Shown here: positions 1 to 10,966 of the stretch, piece after piece
How the letters are laid out: each line of letters starts with the position of its first letter
How positions within the stretch are numbered: the stretch's first letter is position 1
Source of the DNA: Paramarasmius palmivorus
Taxonomy: Eukaryota; Basidiomycota; Agaricomycetes; Agaricales; Marasmiaceae
Assembly (NCBI GenBank): GCA_037176845.1
Contig: JAYKXP010000020.1
Span: 1 to 64,000 of the forward strand
Direction: 5' to 3'
DNA: 64,000 nt
Notes under the pieces: model-generated
The model's database searches: none
Told to the model about the DNA's origin: nothing
What the model saw: only the letters and a program-made list of their open reading frames with translations
Program-made: the position numbers and the translations under genes

Positions 1-39
1 GCTTCTTCCAGATTATCCGAATAGGTGGGAGGCCGAGCC

Positions 40-160
40 TCCGACCCTCCGAACTCCGAACTCCGAGCTCCGAGCCCAGGTTGGGAGTCCGAGCATCGTC
101 TGGGAGTCCGAGCATGCAGTAGGAATCCGAACATAAGTGTAGGATTCCGAGCATAGATAT
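40..160. repeat. Degenerate short tandem repeat
   Basis: A first part repeats CTCCGAA/CTCCGAG several times. It is followed by about four copies of a roughly 20-base unit with the core GAGTCCGAGCAT and variants GAATCCGAACAT and GATTCCGAGCAT. It lies just upstream of the KDZ transposase gene, so it could be a subterminal repeat of that transposon. The left end of the element is not in view. Confidence 0.7.
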
Positions 161-292
161 TTTACTCTTTGTAATTTTTTTTGCTACTTGAAATGCCTGT
201 TAAAAGCTTCGTCAAGATGGTGACCGACGTGTTTTCTGATTGTTGCACTGAAAGTAAGATAAGAAAGATAAGATAACATTGTATCTTCTACC

Positions 293-2483
293 ATGACACC
301 AACCATCGCAGAACTTGCCGCCAGCCTGGCACAAAGAGCCTCACATATTCTCATAACCCAAATCACCGCTTTCATTTCCATATGTTCTCGAATCCGTCCC
401 AACATCCTGATGGTCTACCCCTCCAGCCAACCATTAGACGAACCGCCTGTTATCCTGGATCAGAATGCGCGTACCTTCCTTCAGAGAACATGCAATTTCG
501 AAGCTGTAGAAGACATTGAAGCTTGCTGGGATGCGCTGAAAGACGTCATCTGGCATGAAGATGAAATGGTTAGGCGGGTTTGGGATGATCGCGCACTACA
601 TACAACATTTAGAGATGCAGGCCAGTCCTCATTCCGTATGTATTCAGACTGTTTCTGGTTTCTATTTTTTCCTAACTATCACTTTAGCCTCACCCACAAG
701 TCTATGGCCACCCACTTTGGTTTGCATTAACCCTGACTGCCCATATGTGAAAGAGAACAAGCCATACAAGCTGCAACGAGCATCGGAACTAAAAGGCTAC
801 ATCTACACCCTTGCACATGGACCTCTACCTATTCGTTATCATCACATCAAATGTGAAGGTGCGTTCTCCTCTCTTTGGCTTTCTCCTGTCCTCAAATTCC
901 TCTTCAGCATGCCGAACATCGTATCATCCAGACTACTTTGTCCCAGCAAAGACGCAGCTCCGCTATTATTACTACAACTCGCCAGTCCCTTCCTTCTTGC
1001 AGGACGATCCACCGTTCTATTATACCACTATTCCCGAAGTCATTCAAGTTTCAGAGCACCGATTCATCGAGACACAGCTCATGAGGCACTGGAGATTAAC
1101 CATGAAGGCGAAGTAAGAATACTACATTCACCCAACCATATTCATCTCACTGACACTTGCTACACAGTGTATCTGGATCCAATATCGCCTCTATCTACTC
1201 ACAGACCTATACCAACAATTTTGTGCTCCCGTCCTGGCCCATAAAGCCGCTTCTCACTGCCGAGCATGTGTACGATGGTTTCAAGATCCTTTCACTGTTG
1301 GAGTTCTACAAGGCCCATTCCTCTCACTTGGTTGTTCCTGATGGACTTCAGGCTGACCGTTTTACTGTCGCAATGGCCCGTGTTAACAAGTTCATTCACA
1401 TGCATGGCCAGCCAGAAATCAACCACCGATGCAAGGGGTGCGTTCGCGAGTACGAGGAGAGGGACGGACTCGTCAAACAGGTGTTTTGTGTGGTCTGTGA
1501 TGGGGTAACCATTGGACGTCCCACTTGTGGCGTAGCTGGTTGCACAGAGAACCTTCGCAGCCCTAGGAACATGTATTGTGACTCGCACGAAGACCGGAAC
1601 CATCTCTGCAGCATTGTCGGGTGTCAAACACGTGCAGAAGCTGGCTTTCGAACCTGCACTGAGCCGACACATCGGTCATTGGAGGAGAAGTATACCCAGA
1701 AGGCAAAAGCCTGCTTTCAGTTGAGGCAGCGATCAGAGAAGCATCAACGAGATAAGGAGGCTCGGGAGGCTAGAGAGGCGCTCGGTGAAAATGCTGAGCT
1801 TGACCTGGGAAATGATGGGCTTTTCGAAGGTGAAAGGGCAAGCACAGAGTCGCCGGACAAGAAACTTCGTGCTCAGTTTGCTCGCAAGAAAACGCACAAT
1901 GAGCAATTCATTTTTGGTGCATGTGGCATGATCCTTGCCCGTCAAACGTTTCCTCATTCAGAAGCAATCTCTCTTGTAGCAGTACGTCTTTGTTTTTCTT
2001 TTTCCGCTATGAACACTGATACCAATCTTGCCTCCTCAGATCCTGTTCTACCTCACGTTCCTTGGACGCCGCATTCCCAACTTTTTTGTCTTTGACGCGA
2101 ACTGCATACTCTCGGCTCATGTGCGTAATCACAAGGACAAGTCTATACGGGACATCTTCGCAAAAGTGGGTCTTCCTGTAGATGTCTTCCACTTCAAGTC
2201 CAAGCACAAGACGACCGACAATTACTGCCAGACAAATTGCAATCCAGTCAACTTTCCGGAGCTTCTCAAGGAAGACGGACAGTCCTGGTACTTCAATACC
2301 TCAATCGCAGAACAGAAGAACGCGTGGATTGGCAAGTTTCTCCCTGTGGTAAGGGAGATGGGTGCAGTGTTCTACGAATTCTTTCTGAACATAATGGTCT
2401 TTCTACATAACGAAGCGCAGAAGGAGAAGCTCACGAAGGACGGCATGGAACCTGGCTATTGGCAGACTCCGGGTAGGCGGTGA
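293..2483 (+). mobile_element. KDZ-type transposase gene with CxC5 and CxC6 cysteine clusters
   Basis: Multi-exon gene of the Kyakuja-Dileera-Zisupton superfamily. The N-terminal exon (from 293) carries the conserved helical region of CxC5 proteins. The next exon holds the cysteine cluster (CINPDCPY), then an exon with a CRTSYHPDYF segment. A large exon (about 1168-1980) has the CxC6 cluster: RCKGC, VCDG, CGVAGC, CDSH, CSIVGC. The last exon (2040-2483) has the acidic-centre-like segment FFVFDANC and the HNEQ/NTSIAEQKNAW region typical of the family C-terminus. Introns of about 50-70 nt are clear at about 635-700, 860-910, 1115-1167 and 1982-2039. No stop interrupts the joined frames, so this copy could still be expressed. 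KDZ proteins are presumed cut-and-paste transposases, but many CxC5/CxC6 copies are of unknown activity. Exact ends of the element are not visible. Confidence 0.8.
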
Positions 2484-2489
2484 GCCCTT

Positions 2490-4620
2490 TATAAAATTTT
2501 CTGGCCCATTCGCCTAGCGCTTTTCCACCATTAGCGGCCCGGCCTGTCCTCCACCGAGCGCCGACAGCGCGCAAACCGGGCCTCCCACAGAACCGCCGCG
2601 AAATTTCTGATCCCTCCTTGTGGACGGGTTCCAATATGTATATCAAGGGAATCCCGCTTGTCCGCCTCAGATCAACGTGTGAACAGCGGTGCCTCCGCGC
2701 CCGATCAAGAAGTTCCAACTTCGCCGACAGGTCTCTAGACCCGGGACCTAGCAGGCATCGTGATTGCCGTGCATGTTGCCGGCCCCCTCGCCAGCTCCCA
2801 GGAGGCCCGTGCAGTAGAAACTCTCGGGAGGAGGAAGGGGAAAGTAACTTGTAAGAATCCCGTTGGGCGTCCCGGTAAGGAGTAGGGTAGGCCGAGGAAT
2901 GCCCTATGACCTTCTCCCTACAGTGGTCGGAGGTGATTGTACGTTCGACAACCTCGGGTAAAGGTAATGGGGGCCAAAATGTCCCATGGGGGGCGAACCA
3001 GGACCTGGAGCCACGAAGAATAACCCACCTAATACACCGGCCGCCAAGGACGAGCGAGCAAGCAGGCGCCATACTATCCTGCTATATCCAGTAGTGGTTG
3101 ATGGCATCAAGTATAAAGTGCAATAAAACGAGCGGTGTTGCGTTGCGTAAAAAGAATATCGAAAGGCTGCGGTGCAGCTCCCCCCCTAACAAAATGGAAG
3201 GGTGTTCCTCACCCAGGGTTTGCACTGGGATCGCAAACTATGAGCTGTGACGACACGGAAGACCACCGGGATAGAAAATGCCAGGGCGAGCCATGGACGA
3301 CACACTCGTTAGTCAGCAGGGCGCGCAAGATCATCCAGCAAAGGTGTATCGCCGAAGGGTGCGTGTTCCCCTTGAAAGCGCCGGGCGCGTGTTGGACCGA
3401 GCAGGAGCGGCGAGGGGTGCACCTAACAGGGTGTCTTCTACCGCAAAGGTCGGAAAGTCCCGCCTTTCCGGTCGAAAGAGGGCCGAAACGCGATATGGGA
3501 AGAGGATTGAGACATATAAGGTCGTTGGGGCCTCGGGACTTAGGGAAGTGTCAGGCTTCTCCCCCACCACACAGGCCCGATCCTAGGATGCGTTCCCCGG
3601 GGCTTGCCGGGCAGCGCCCCGATAAAGCCGCTAACCTGGTTAAGGCGAGGTCACAGCCAACGCTCATGGTGGGACGCCGCAAAAAAGGCACCGACTGGAC
3701 GAGCTCTCAAGCTCTCGCAGTGGGGCAAGAGAGAGTGCGGGTCCACCCTTTAAAGCAACAACATTTGATCAAGGGTCCGGCCTCCATTGACAAGGCTGCA
3801 CTGGGAGTACGTCGCATGGCTGCACGCCGGATTCTCCGGGAGGCTCCACGCGCGCTTGATTTCTTTTCGTTTTGCTAACCTAGCCTTGGCTGGTGAGTAG
3901 CGGCTCGCCCTACATAGGTCACGTGTTACAATGCGGTCCCGAAGAGGCGAGGGAAGACTACGGGCCATCTGTGCATTGGCGGTCGACAGCTTCCCTCTCC
4001 CGGGCATCGCAGAGCCCGTAAAAGCTACCTTCCTAACGCCTACCGATCAACAGGAAGAGAAAATGTCGACATCCAGGTGCGATGGCTGCGAGGAGTTCGT
4101 GTAAAGGGTCCGGATGGACGATGTGGCTAGGAAGGGTGCTGTCCCATCCCGATGCCTCGTCCCGTCGGCGGGTGACTGCAAGAACAAGTTTCGCCGGCAA
4201 AGACCTGACCACCAAGACGACGTTGCGGCTACTGTCCGGCCAGCCGGGAAGCGTCTCCTGTCACACCCCAAGCCCCGGCTTGATCGAAACGCAAACTTCA
4301 GCGAATGCCCAACGCGCACCAAGCAGGGCAGTATGTCATGCATAGTCGTTGAAGCAGGCCACACCAGATGAAGCGACGACTGTCGACAACGAAGAGACGA
4401 CGAGGTAGACGCCGAAGAGGACGCCTGTGGCGACGAGAACATAACCGAGGACAGCGGATATGCTCTTCCTAGCAGCCCGAGTACCTCCACCAAAAAGGCC
4501 ATTGCTGCGCGGACCACTCGGTCCGCGCTCGAGATGCGTAGCCCATCAACCTGTGCCCGGAAACGCTGAGCGGTCGCTTACGGCTAAGCAAACGCGCCAA
4601 CCGTAAGGTTCATCTGAGAG
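2490..4620. other. G+C-rich, ORF-poor block, probably a repeat or non-coding element
   Basis: This stretch is visibly richer in G+C and CpG than its surroundings. Its only open frames overlap on both strands and resemble no family, as expected by chance in G+C-rich DNA. It has several good hairpins: GCGGACC/GGTCCGC near 4515 with a 4-base loop, CTTACGG/CCGTAAG near 4578, and GGGGC/GCCCC near 3600. It begins immediately after the KDZ stop codon. I found no rRNA, tRNA or reverse-transcriptase sequence and no clear long terminal repeats. It could be a non-autonomous transposon, the 3' non-coding part of the KDZ element, or a structured RNA locus. Both boundaries are approximate. Confidence 0.45.
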
Positions 4621-4940
4621 TGGCTGGGGTGCCTCTGCTCACGTACCGGTGTATACAGTTGCCTTCTCATCATCCTTCTTCTAGGTCCCGTTTTCTCGCG
4701 ATTTGCTCGCAGACACGGCTAAACATAGATAATAGAGAAGAACTGGGAAGCAAGGAACTATACGCCCCAGAATGTCCCCCAAGTGAGGATTTTTTCTTCC
4801 TTCCCGCCTTTCGATACCTACTGACCTTCGTTAGTTCTAGTGAAGCTGATAACGAACATGAACAACTGACCAAGCAGACTACCGCCAGTGCAGGTAATAG
4901 TTCGCCATCCATGTCGGCCAATTCTAATACCCTTGTCTAG

Positions 4941-5614
4941 AAACTACCTCCTTCGACTCTTTGTCTAAAATCAGCTCAGACCTCGTTCCAACTGCAATCC
5001 AACTCTCCAAGTTCGCTGGGCACTATCTTCATATCAGCGAGCCCAAGTGGTTTGACTGGGATAGTTTCCTTCAGGCTGTCTTGCGCTATAGTGGGAACGA
5101 CCTTGTTCTCATATACCCCGACCAGCTGAGCGGCCTTCTTGAAGAGCGAGCTGATGGGGGTGGAAAGCTGATCAAGGGCTACAGCGACAAACCTGTTCCG
5201 GGAAAAGTTGGCCAACCGATTCTCAGCCGAGATATCCCAATTCCCGTGTCCGAGATGGTTGATTGGATTACTTGGTTCATCACCGTCGTAGTGGGTGTCG
5301 ACATTGATCGCAACGCGATATTCGCCACGGTCGAGAACGCATTCACCAACCTCAAATGGGCAAGCGAGAGCGGATTTGCGGATTTTTCGTCGTCGAGCAC
5401 AGGGACCAATTCTTCTTGGGAATATAGGATCACATTTGCGTCTCCATACGGTGGGGATAAATTCTTGAGCTTCGTGAGCACGCTTTATTTGGAGGCGGAC
5501 ATAAGGACCGAGTCGGAATGGTGGGGGCTTGTGAGCAGCACTACTGCACGTTTCTATTGCGAGATTATTGGGCTCAAGTTTAAGGTCACCAAGGGGTTTC
5601 AAGACCCGTACTGA
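4941..5614 (+). CDS. Cyt/volvatoxin-like pore-forming protein, copy A (divergent)
   Basis: A frame open for about 220 codons matches the Cyt delta-endotoxin fold family that includes the fungal volvatoxins. Seen are the N-terminal LxxxxxxLSKFAG-type helix, NAFTNLKWASESGF in the middle, NSSWEYRITF, LEADIRTESEWWGL and the KGFQDPY C-terminus. Members bind membranes and lyse cells; activity here is inferred from family only. The frame has no ATG at the expected place. It can be extended through a 47 nt intron (4894-4940) into an upstream frame that also lacks an early ATG, so the 5' end is unresolved. Between the first helix and the MVD segment it has about 30 residues not present in copies B and C. 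It may be a degenerate or a differently spliced copy. Confidence 0.7.
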
Positions 5615-5620
5615 AGCCAA

Positions 5621-6086
5621 GAAGTGTTGTACTTGTATCTAGCATTGTTTTCGAACGTTGTAGCTGTCGATATTCAAGGAAGTGAAATTTCAACATTTGA
5701 ACTTTGACCTGTGTTGACTCGGAGAGAACTTCAACTTGAGACTGTCGAGGTTGGTAAGTAATGAGACGAACGAGTTGACGAGATTGAATCAAGAGTTATC
5801 TCCCCGAAAAACTCCGAGTCCCCGAACGGCCGAAAGCTCTGCCGGGTTTGCCGGAACTGCGTTTTCCTTTGCCCATACTTACTCGCAGCGCGAAAGTTCG
5901 TCGTATCTTAGCCTGTCGGAAATGAAAGTTGACAACGTTCAAACGATCCTCGATTCATTTACAATCACGACCATAGTACAACGACAAACTACATAAACTG
6001 TCGACTTGTTGGCTCACTGAGTCATCTATTCAATACCTGTCAACTATTTGTAGACGAGGAAGGTTTGAAAACGCACCGGAAGTTAC
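5621..6086. other. Intergenic region between convergent Cyt-like genes A and B
   Basis: Short open frames only; no recognisable gene, RNA or repeat. It would hold the two 3' untranslated regions. Confidence 0.6.
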
Positions 6087-6812
6087 TCAAGCAGTGGATT
6101 GAACTGGGTCTTCGAAGCCTTTCTGGACGATCAGTTCCATCGCATCGATGGCCGCAGAAAAGTTTTTCTGCGTGTGACTTCTCAGTCCCCACCAAGACGA
6201 CTCTTCCTCGATGTCCGCCTCCACGTTGATAGTAGCCAACACACTGTAGAAGTAGTTCGGAAGGTCGGGATTGGGGAAAGCGAAATGCAATCGATATTGC
6301 CAAGAGTTCCGAGAGGAACTAGACTTGGAAGAGTTGGCCCAGCCATGTGTCTGAGACGTTTTCAAGTCGGTAAAAGTCTTCTCGATATTCGCTGACAGCT
6401 CTCCAATAACATCGTCGCTTAGCGTGACACCGAAGACAGCGCGCAGGTAATCGACAATCTTGTCTACCATCGTGGATACCGTGGCGTTTTGCTGGTTGAT
6501 GGTATTACTCTGAAATTTATCCATTGCAAGTTCATCGCCTAAATGAACCGAAATATCAATATTTGTTTCGAGGGGGACGCAGCGTAATCGGCTTGCCTTT
6601 GTAACTATTGATACCATCCAAGAATTTCTGCCATTGGAATGATTTTGGTTGATTGGTATCGACGAAGCGCGTCGCAAAGCTTGTCACCTGCCGAGCGCTG
6701 TGGACAAGGTCCTCTGGTAGCTTGAAAACTTCGTGAAAGTAGGTGAGCTCTTCAAACATGTGAGTAAGAGGGTCTCAGACATTGGAAGTGCAAGCGACAT
6801 ACCGTTGGACAT
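6087..6812 (-). CDS. Cyt/volvatoxin-like pore-forming protein, copy B
   Basis: The gene starts with a three-codon-plus exon (ATG complement at 6810-6812), followed by a GTATGT intron of about 53 nt. Exon 2 holds the LPEDL and QVTSFA helix region. A second intron of about 45 nt ends at the ATTTAG near 6540. Exon 3 runs to the stop at 6087 with MDKFQ, MVDKIVDYL, SWQYRLHF, FYSVLATINVEADIEEE, SSWWGL and KGFEDP. These are the hallmarks of the Cyt/volvatoxin family, in which two alpha-helical layers wrap a beta-sheet that inserts into membranes. No signal peptide is visible, as in known fungal members. The gene is a tandem paralogue of copy C. Function beyond family membership is inferred. Confidence 0.8.
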
Positions 6813-6904
6813 GATTTGAGCAGTAGATATTAGATGATCAGGAACGAAGAGGAGCTCTTATAGAGGGGTTTGTTCCAACTTGTCCTTGGAGCTATAGTTA
6901 CGCT

Positions 6905-7020
6905 ACTTCGTCCGTGACATGTAGTGTGAGTTTCCGCTGTGGCGTGGACATGATCGATGACTCTTGTTCTCTTCTTTTTAGAAGCCCATATATTCTATTC
7001 GGTATACTTGCGGAGACAAG
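6905..7020 (-). repeat. Upstream segment shared with Cyt-like copy C
   Basis: Sequence here (GTGTGAGTTTCCGCTG, TTTTTAGAAG, CTATTCGGTATACTTG and GGAGACA) matches, in the same order, the region 9605-9730 upstream of copy C. It marks the reach of the duplication that gave rise to copies B and C, and may contain shared promoter sequence. Similarity was judged by eye. Confidence 0.65.
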
Positions 7021-8746
7021 GGGCAAAGGTTGTGGTCGGTATTAGATCTGCCTGTGCTGGAGTAGGTAGTAATGCCTGTCAGTATTACCATAACTTCCCC
7101 ATTTACCACCTCCAGGCGCACCTTGTTCTCCGATGGGAACGCTGGCCTCGACGTGTAGAACGGTTGTTTTGATACTCGATGGACATGTTTTTGTCCAGGT
7201 GGTACCCTGGTCTATTAGACTCGTCATCACCCTGGAAGAACCCTGCCATATTCTTTGAGACCTCTCTGGGTTTGGTCATTGGAGAATCACGAGGCGTAGG
7301 TGGGCTAGGGAGGTTCCTCGGTATAGATAAATCCTTAGCGAGGACGAATGGGACGTTGTTCCGAATGACAGTACAGCCGTAACCTGAACGGTTGCGAATA
7401 ACAATGGATGCACATAGAAATTCCCTTCATTGATACCCAGTTATCACCCTCATTCGAATTTGGTAGTCGTAGGGAAGGGAGAACAGGGGTTTGGAGCGCA
7501 GATTAAGGCTCCCGAGTACGGAGAATAATAAGTTTGCTAGAAGGGACAAGGAGGTAAGAAATAAGAACAGATGTATTGGGTATACACGCACCTCGGGTAA
7601 ACTGGCATTCCACTAATTGACATCCAACGTAACAATGGAAAGTCCTGATGTTTGAGAGCTCCACAGGTTCAAGGGAGGCTAGCTGTACCGGCTCGAATCG
7701 ATCGGTTTATGATAGGGAGAGTGTGATTCAAATTCCTATTAGGCTGCGATACAGAAGCCTCAGGCAGACACGTGTAAGGCTGTAACGCATGATACTGTAG
7801 AGAGAATTAGCTGGAAGAGTACGAACAAAAAATGCGCAAGCGTACCTATGGTCACGAAACCCGACTCAATTCCTCAGTGAAAAATTTAGTTGCTCCGGAC
7901 AACCGCTGAACAGAAACGGGGCCAAGAGGCTGAACATCGGGAACATCGAAATGGGGGATATTGACAAGGCCGATGGAGCTGGGTTTGGAGGTCTTGAGTA
8001 TAGCCCTGGAGGGCGGAGGAGTGGGCTGGAGTCGGGCTGTGTGTTGAGGAATTATGGGCTGGCAGGAAGTTTTGATGGTGCTGTTTGAGTCGGCCTAGGA
8101 GAGTGAAGACTATGGACTATGTCGACAAAGCGCGTCAGCAAAACAAATTCATCGTCAGTGTACTGTAGAGCGAGCCTCACCACCTAGTCCATACAAGTGG
8201 TTTGTTGAACAGGACGATAGCATGGAATCCAAGGTTGGCAGAGTAATGGGATGGTAGAGAATGGTCATGTCGGATGGAATTTGGAAAAGTGTCTATTTCA
8301 ACCACCACACCTCCTTCTTGACCGCCGAGCTGAGAGCTCCTTGCTCAAGCATGTCACGCTCCATGATATGATGCATCTCTAGAATATATCAGGACTCGCT
8401 TCAATCCTGAGCATGCTCTTTTACTGGTTTGCGCTCATTTCTCTGGCAAAATTACACTGAAGTACTCCGGTTTCAAGTTACGCAGTGGTGGGTACCAACA
8501 TCAGAGCGCGCTTCTCTCTGGGTTCGCGAGACGTTTGGGTCAATACAGAACATCTCTTTCTCGTCTTTACACTAGGTACAGGTCGTTTACTACTCGAGTA
8601 TTCTCTGTTCGGACTGTTCCTTGGATAGTCTCCGAGGACTTGACGAAAGTCGTCACTCTCTACTTGATGCCAATTATCATATACATTGCTGGCTTAGAAA
8701 AACAAAAAAAAAACATACCTCACAATGCTGCTGCTCAGACAGTACT
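7021..8746. other. Long gene-poor stretch between Cyt-like copies B and C
   Basis: About 1.7 kb with only short open frames on both strands. I see no protein family, RNA gene or clear repeat. A short A-run (8698-8711) lies just past the 3' end of copy C. Confidence 0.5.
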
Positions 8747-9437
8747 TTAGTTGTGCGGGTCTTTAAACCCCTTCTGGACGATTAATCGCATGCCGTCGAT
8801 ATTTGCGGAGAATTCGCCTTGCGCGCCATCTCGCGAACCCCACCAAGAGTAGTTGGCCTCGACCTCGATGGTAATCAACACGCTGTAGAAAAAGGTCGGG
8901 AGATCAGGATTGCGGATTGCGGAATGCAGCCGGTATTGCCACAAAATCCGAGAAGAACCAGACTGGGAGACGTCTGACGGGTGAGACGCCGCGTTCGGGT
9001 TGGCAAGAGTTTTCTCGATGTTCTTCAGCAACACTGCACGGACATCGTCGTCTACTGTCACATCAAAGGCACCCAGGAAGGCGACAATCTTATCGACCAT
9101 CGCAGGCGCTGTACCATTCTGCTGGCGAATGACGTCACTCTGGAACTTGTCCATAGCCAGGTCGCTGCCTGTGCCCGGTCCATTGTCAGCATTGATTTTG
9201 ATTCTAGTACAACTGTAGCTTGCCTGGGTACTTGTTGACGCCTTCATCCAGGAATTTCTGCCATTGAAACGATTTTGCACCGTTGAGGTCGATAAAATGC
9301 GTGGCGAAGCTTGTAACCTGTCGAGCGCTATCGACGAGGTCCTCTGGTAGGTTGAAATCTTCGTGGAAGCTTGGCTCTATACACTAGTTAGTCGGGGAGA
9401 TTTTGCGGTGTAAAAAATACAACATACGGTTAGACAT
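8747..9437 (-). CDS. Cyt/volvatoxin-like pore-forming protein, copy C
   Basis: Same structure as copy B: a tiny first exon starting at 9437, a GTATGT intron, then an exon with LPEDLVDSARQVTSFA and QWQKFLDE. A second intron (GTACTAG donor) ends near 9160 and the last exon runs to 8747. That exon shows MDKFQ, MVDKIVAFL, LWQYRLHSA, FYSVLITIEVEA, SWWGS and KGFKDP. Splice sites and frames are consistent, so the gene looks intact. It is the closest paralogue of copy B, and the two share upstream sequence. The beta-strand region is shorter than in B by a few residues before SWWGS. The lytic role is inferred from the Cyt/volvatoxin family. Confidence 0.8.
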
Positions 9438-9604
9438 GTCTAGCGTCGTGAATCTAGAATCGATACGAATGCAGGATAATGCGAATGAGAGAGAAAGTGC
9501 AACCTTCTTAAAGACTTTACCGCCTCGAATAGCGGCGCATCGCGCATTTGGATAAATAATTAGGGGTCTTCAATATCTGCCGTCGAAGTGGAACCAGACT
9601 GCGC

Positions 9605-9730
9605 CGTGTAATGCAAGTTTACGCTGAGATGTCAAGACGCTGAACAAACTTGTTGTCGTTTTTACTCCTGTTTCTAGAAGGTCAGCAATACGCTGGATAC
9701 TATTCGGTATACCTGTGGAGACACTGAGAA
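9605..9730 (-). repeat. Upstream segment shared with Cyt-like copy B
   Basis: Partner of the segment at 6905-7020. GTGTAATGCAAGTTTACGCTG, then TTTCTAGAAG, then CTATTCGGTATACCTG and GGAGACA occur in the same order and at similar spacing. Confidence 0.65.
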
Positions 9731-10630
9731 ATACGTCGGTTGCTTTATTTATTGACACAGTGTTTAGTTCAGGCGAGATTCCACTTCCGAGGATCCAACT
9801 TGAGGTTCACCTACTCCGTGTGGCGCGATAGCTTGTATCTATCACTATGTATGTATGTATGAGTATAAGCAAATCTCGCGTACTGAGCCATGTCCAAACC
9901 TTTCCTGCTCGCTTTCCGACAAGCTATCTCAATCCTAACCTAGTACGGAAATTTCGACCCATACTTTCGCAAAAGTCCCGTTCACCTGTTACTTGATATA
10001 TCACTAACGTAACCTTTAGAAAACGAAGTGCATGCTCGTACCAGAGTTCGATTGCTCGATATCAGTAGCTTCAAGACATTTAGGGCTCCGCGCATGTTCG
10101 GTTCAATGACCATAACACCCCATATGTTTTGCAGGCGAGGCCTATGACAATTTCCTTTCAATTCCTAGGGGTCTAGTGTCATTTGTACGTACGACCCCGG
10201 TCGAAATTCGGATGCTTAAGCTTGAATGACAATCCTGTGTGTTCAGAGAACATTAGCACATCCAATGACATCCTCTGAAGTAATCCCTGACGTCGAACGT
10301 TCGACGAGTCAACACGCGGTCACAGCGAGGTTACGGAGGGGATGGCTCCAAAGCGATTCAGGACGACCCTCGGGCCTGCAAATGGAGTAGGTTTATTCTA
10401 TAGGTGCTCCTTGTAGTCGAAATTTGGCCATCTCCAACTTGAGCGAGGTCATGTTGTGTGGGAGAGTTTGAAAAAGAGAAACGATACCTCGTCGAGTGTG
10501 AGATTGTCAGATGGCGAAGTTCTGGTTCGTTACGGCTTCGAGATGCTTCTAAAATTGCGTCAGAGTGAGAAAGGCAGACGGGGAAGAGATGCTCACTTAA
10601 CGCGATACAACCAACGACATCCCCGTCTAG
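9731..10630. other. Intergenic, no gene seen
   Basis: Short open frames only. A small (ATGT)n-like microsatellite lies near 9846-9862. Confidence 0.5.
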
Positions 10631-10636
10631 CTCTGT

Positions 10637-10966
10637 AATCCAATAAACAGCTCCCCTCTGACGAGTAATAAACAGGGATATCCTTCAAGTCTTCCGCCAA
10701 GGATTGCTCGCAGTACCATGGTTTCACGGGTGGTATAATTTACCCAAACCAGGTACAAAAGACTAAGGACTGTGACTAGGACGAGGGTGATCGAGAGGAG
10801 GTGAGGGAAGTATGCCCATCAAGCGTAGCCTGTACTGAGTGAGTTGAGAAAGATTGTGGTATATGAGGAAGCCTGTTAAGAGATGAAAAGACGAGAACAC
10901 ATTACCATAAGCCATCCCGTCGCCAAATTTCTCCTTGATATGTTCGGATTCGACTTTAGCGGACAT
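10637..10966 (-). pseudogene. Possible small one-TM protein gene or its remnant
   Basis: A start-like exon (ATG complement at 10964-10966) encodes a short polar segment, MSAKVESEHIKEKFGDGM, followed by a GTAATG donor. Further along the same strand, a frame ending at 10637 encodes a convincing transmembrane helix (SITLVLVTVLSLLYLVWV) and a basic tail. The two can be joined only by passing a TGA codon near 10815 or by an intron I cannot place. I do not recognise the protein. It may be a decayed gene or a small tail-anchored protein with an unclear splice. Confidence 0.3.

Noticed and set aside
2431..3072. 213-codon minus-strand frame overlapping the KDZ end
   Set aside because: It overlaps the KDZ last exon antisense and resembles no protein.
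3135..3878. 247-codon open frame in the G+C-rich block
   Set aside because: Composition looks random, frames are open on both strands, and no family is recognised. It is best explained by low stop density in G+C-rich DNA.
2490..4620. G+C-rich block as rDNA or a LINE
   Set aside because: No conserved rRNA core sequence and no reverse-transcriptase or endonuclease motif is seen.
4976..5620. 214-codon minus-strand frame opposite Cyt-like copy A
   Set aside because: The plus-strand frame has family similarity; the minus frame has none.
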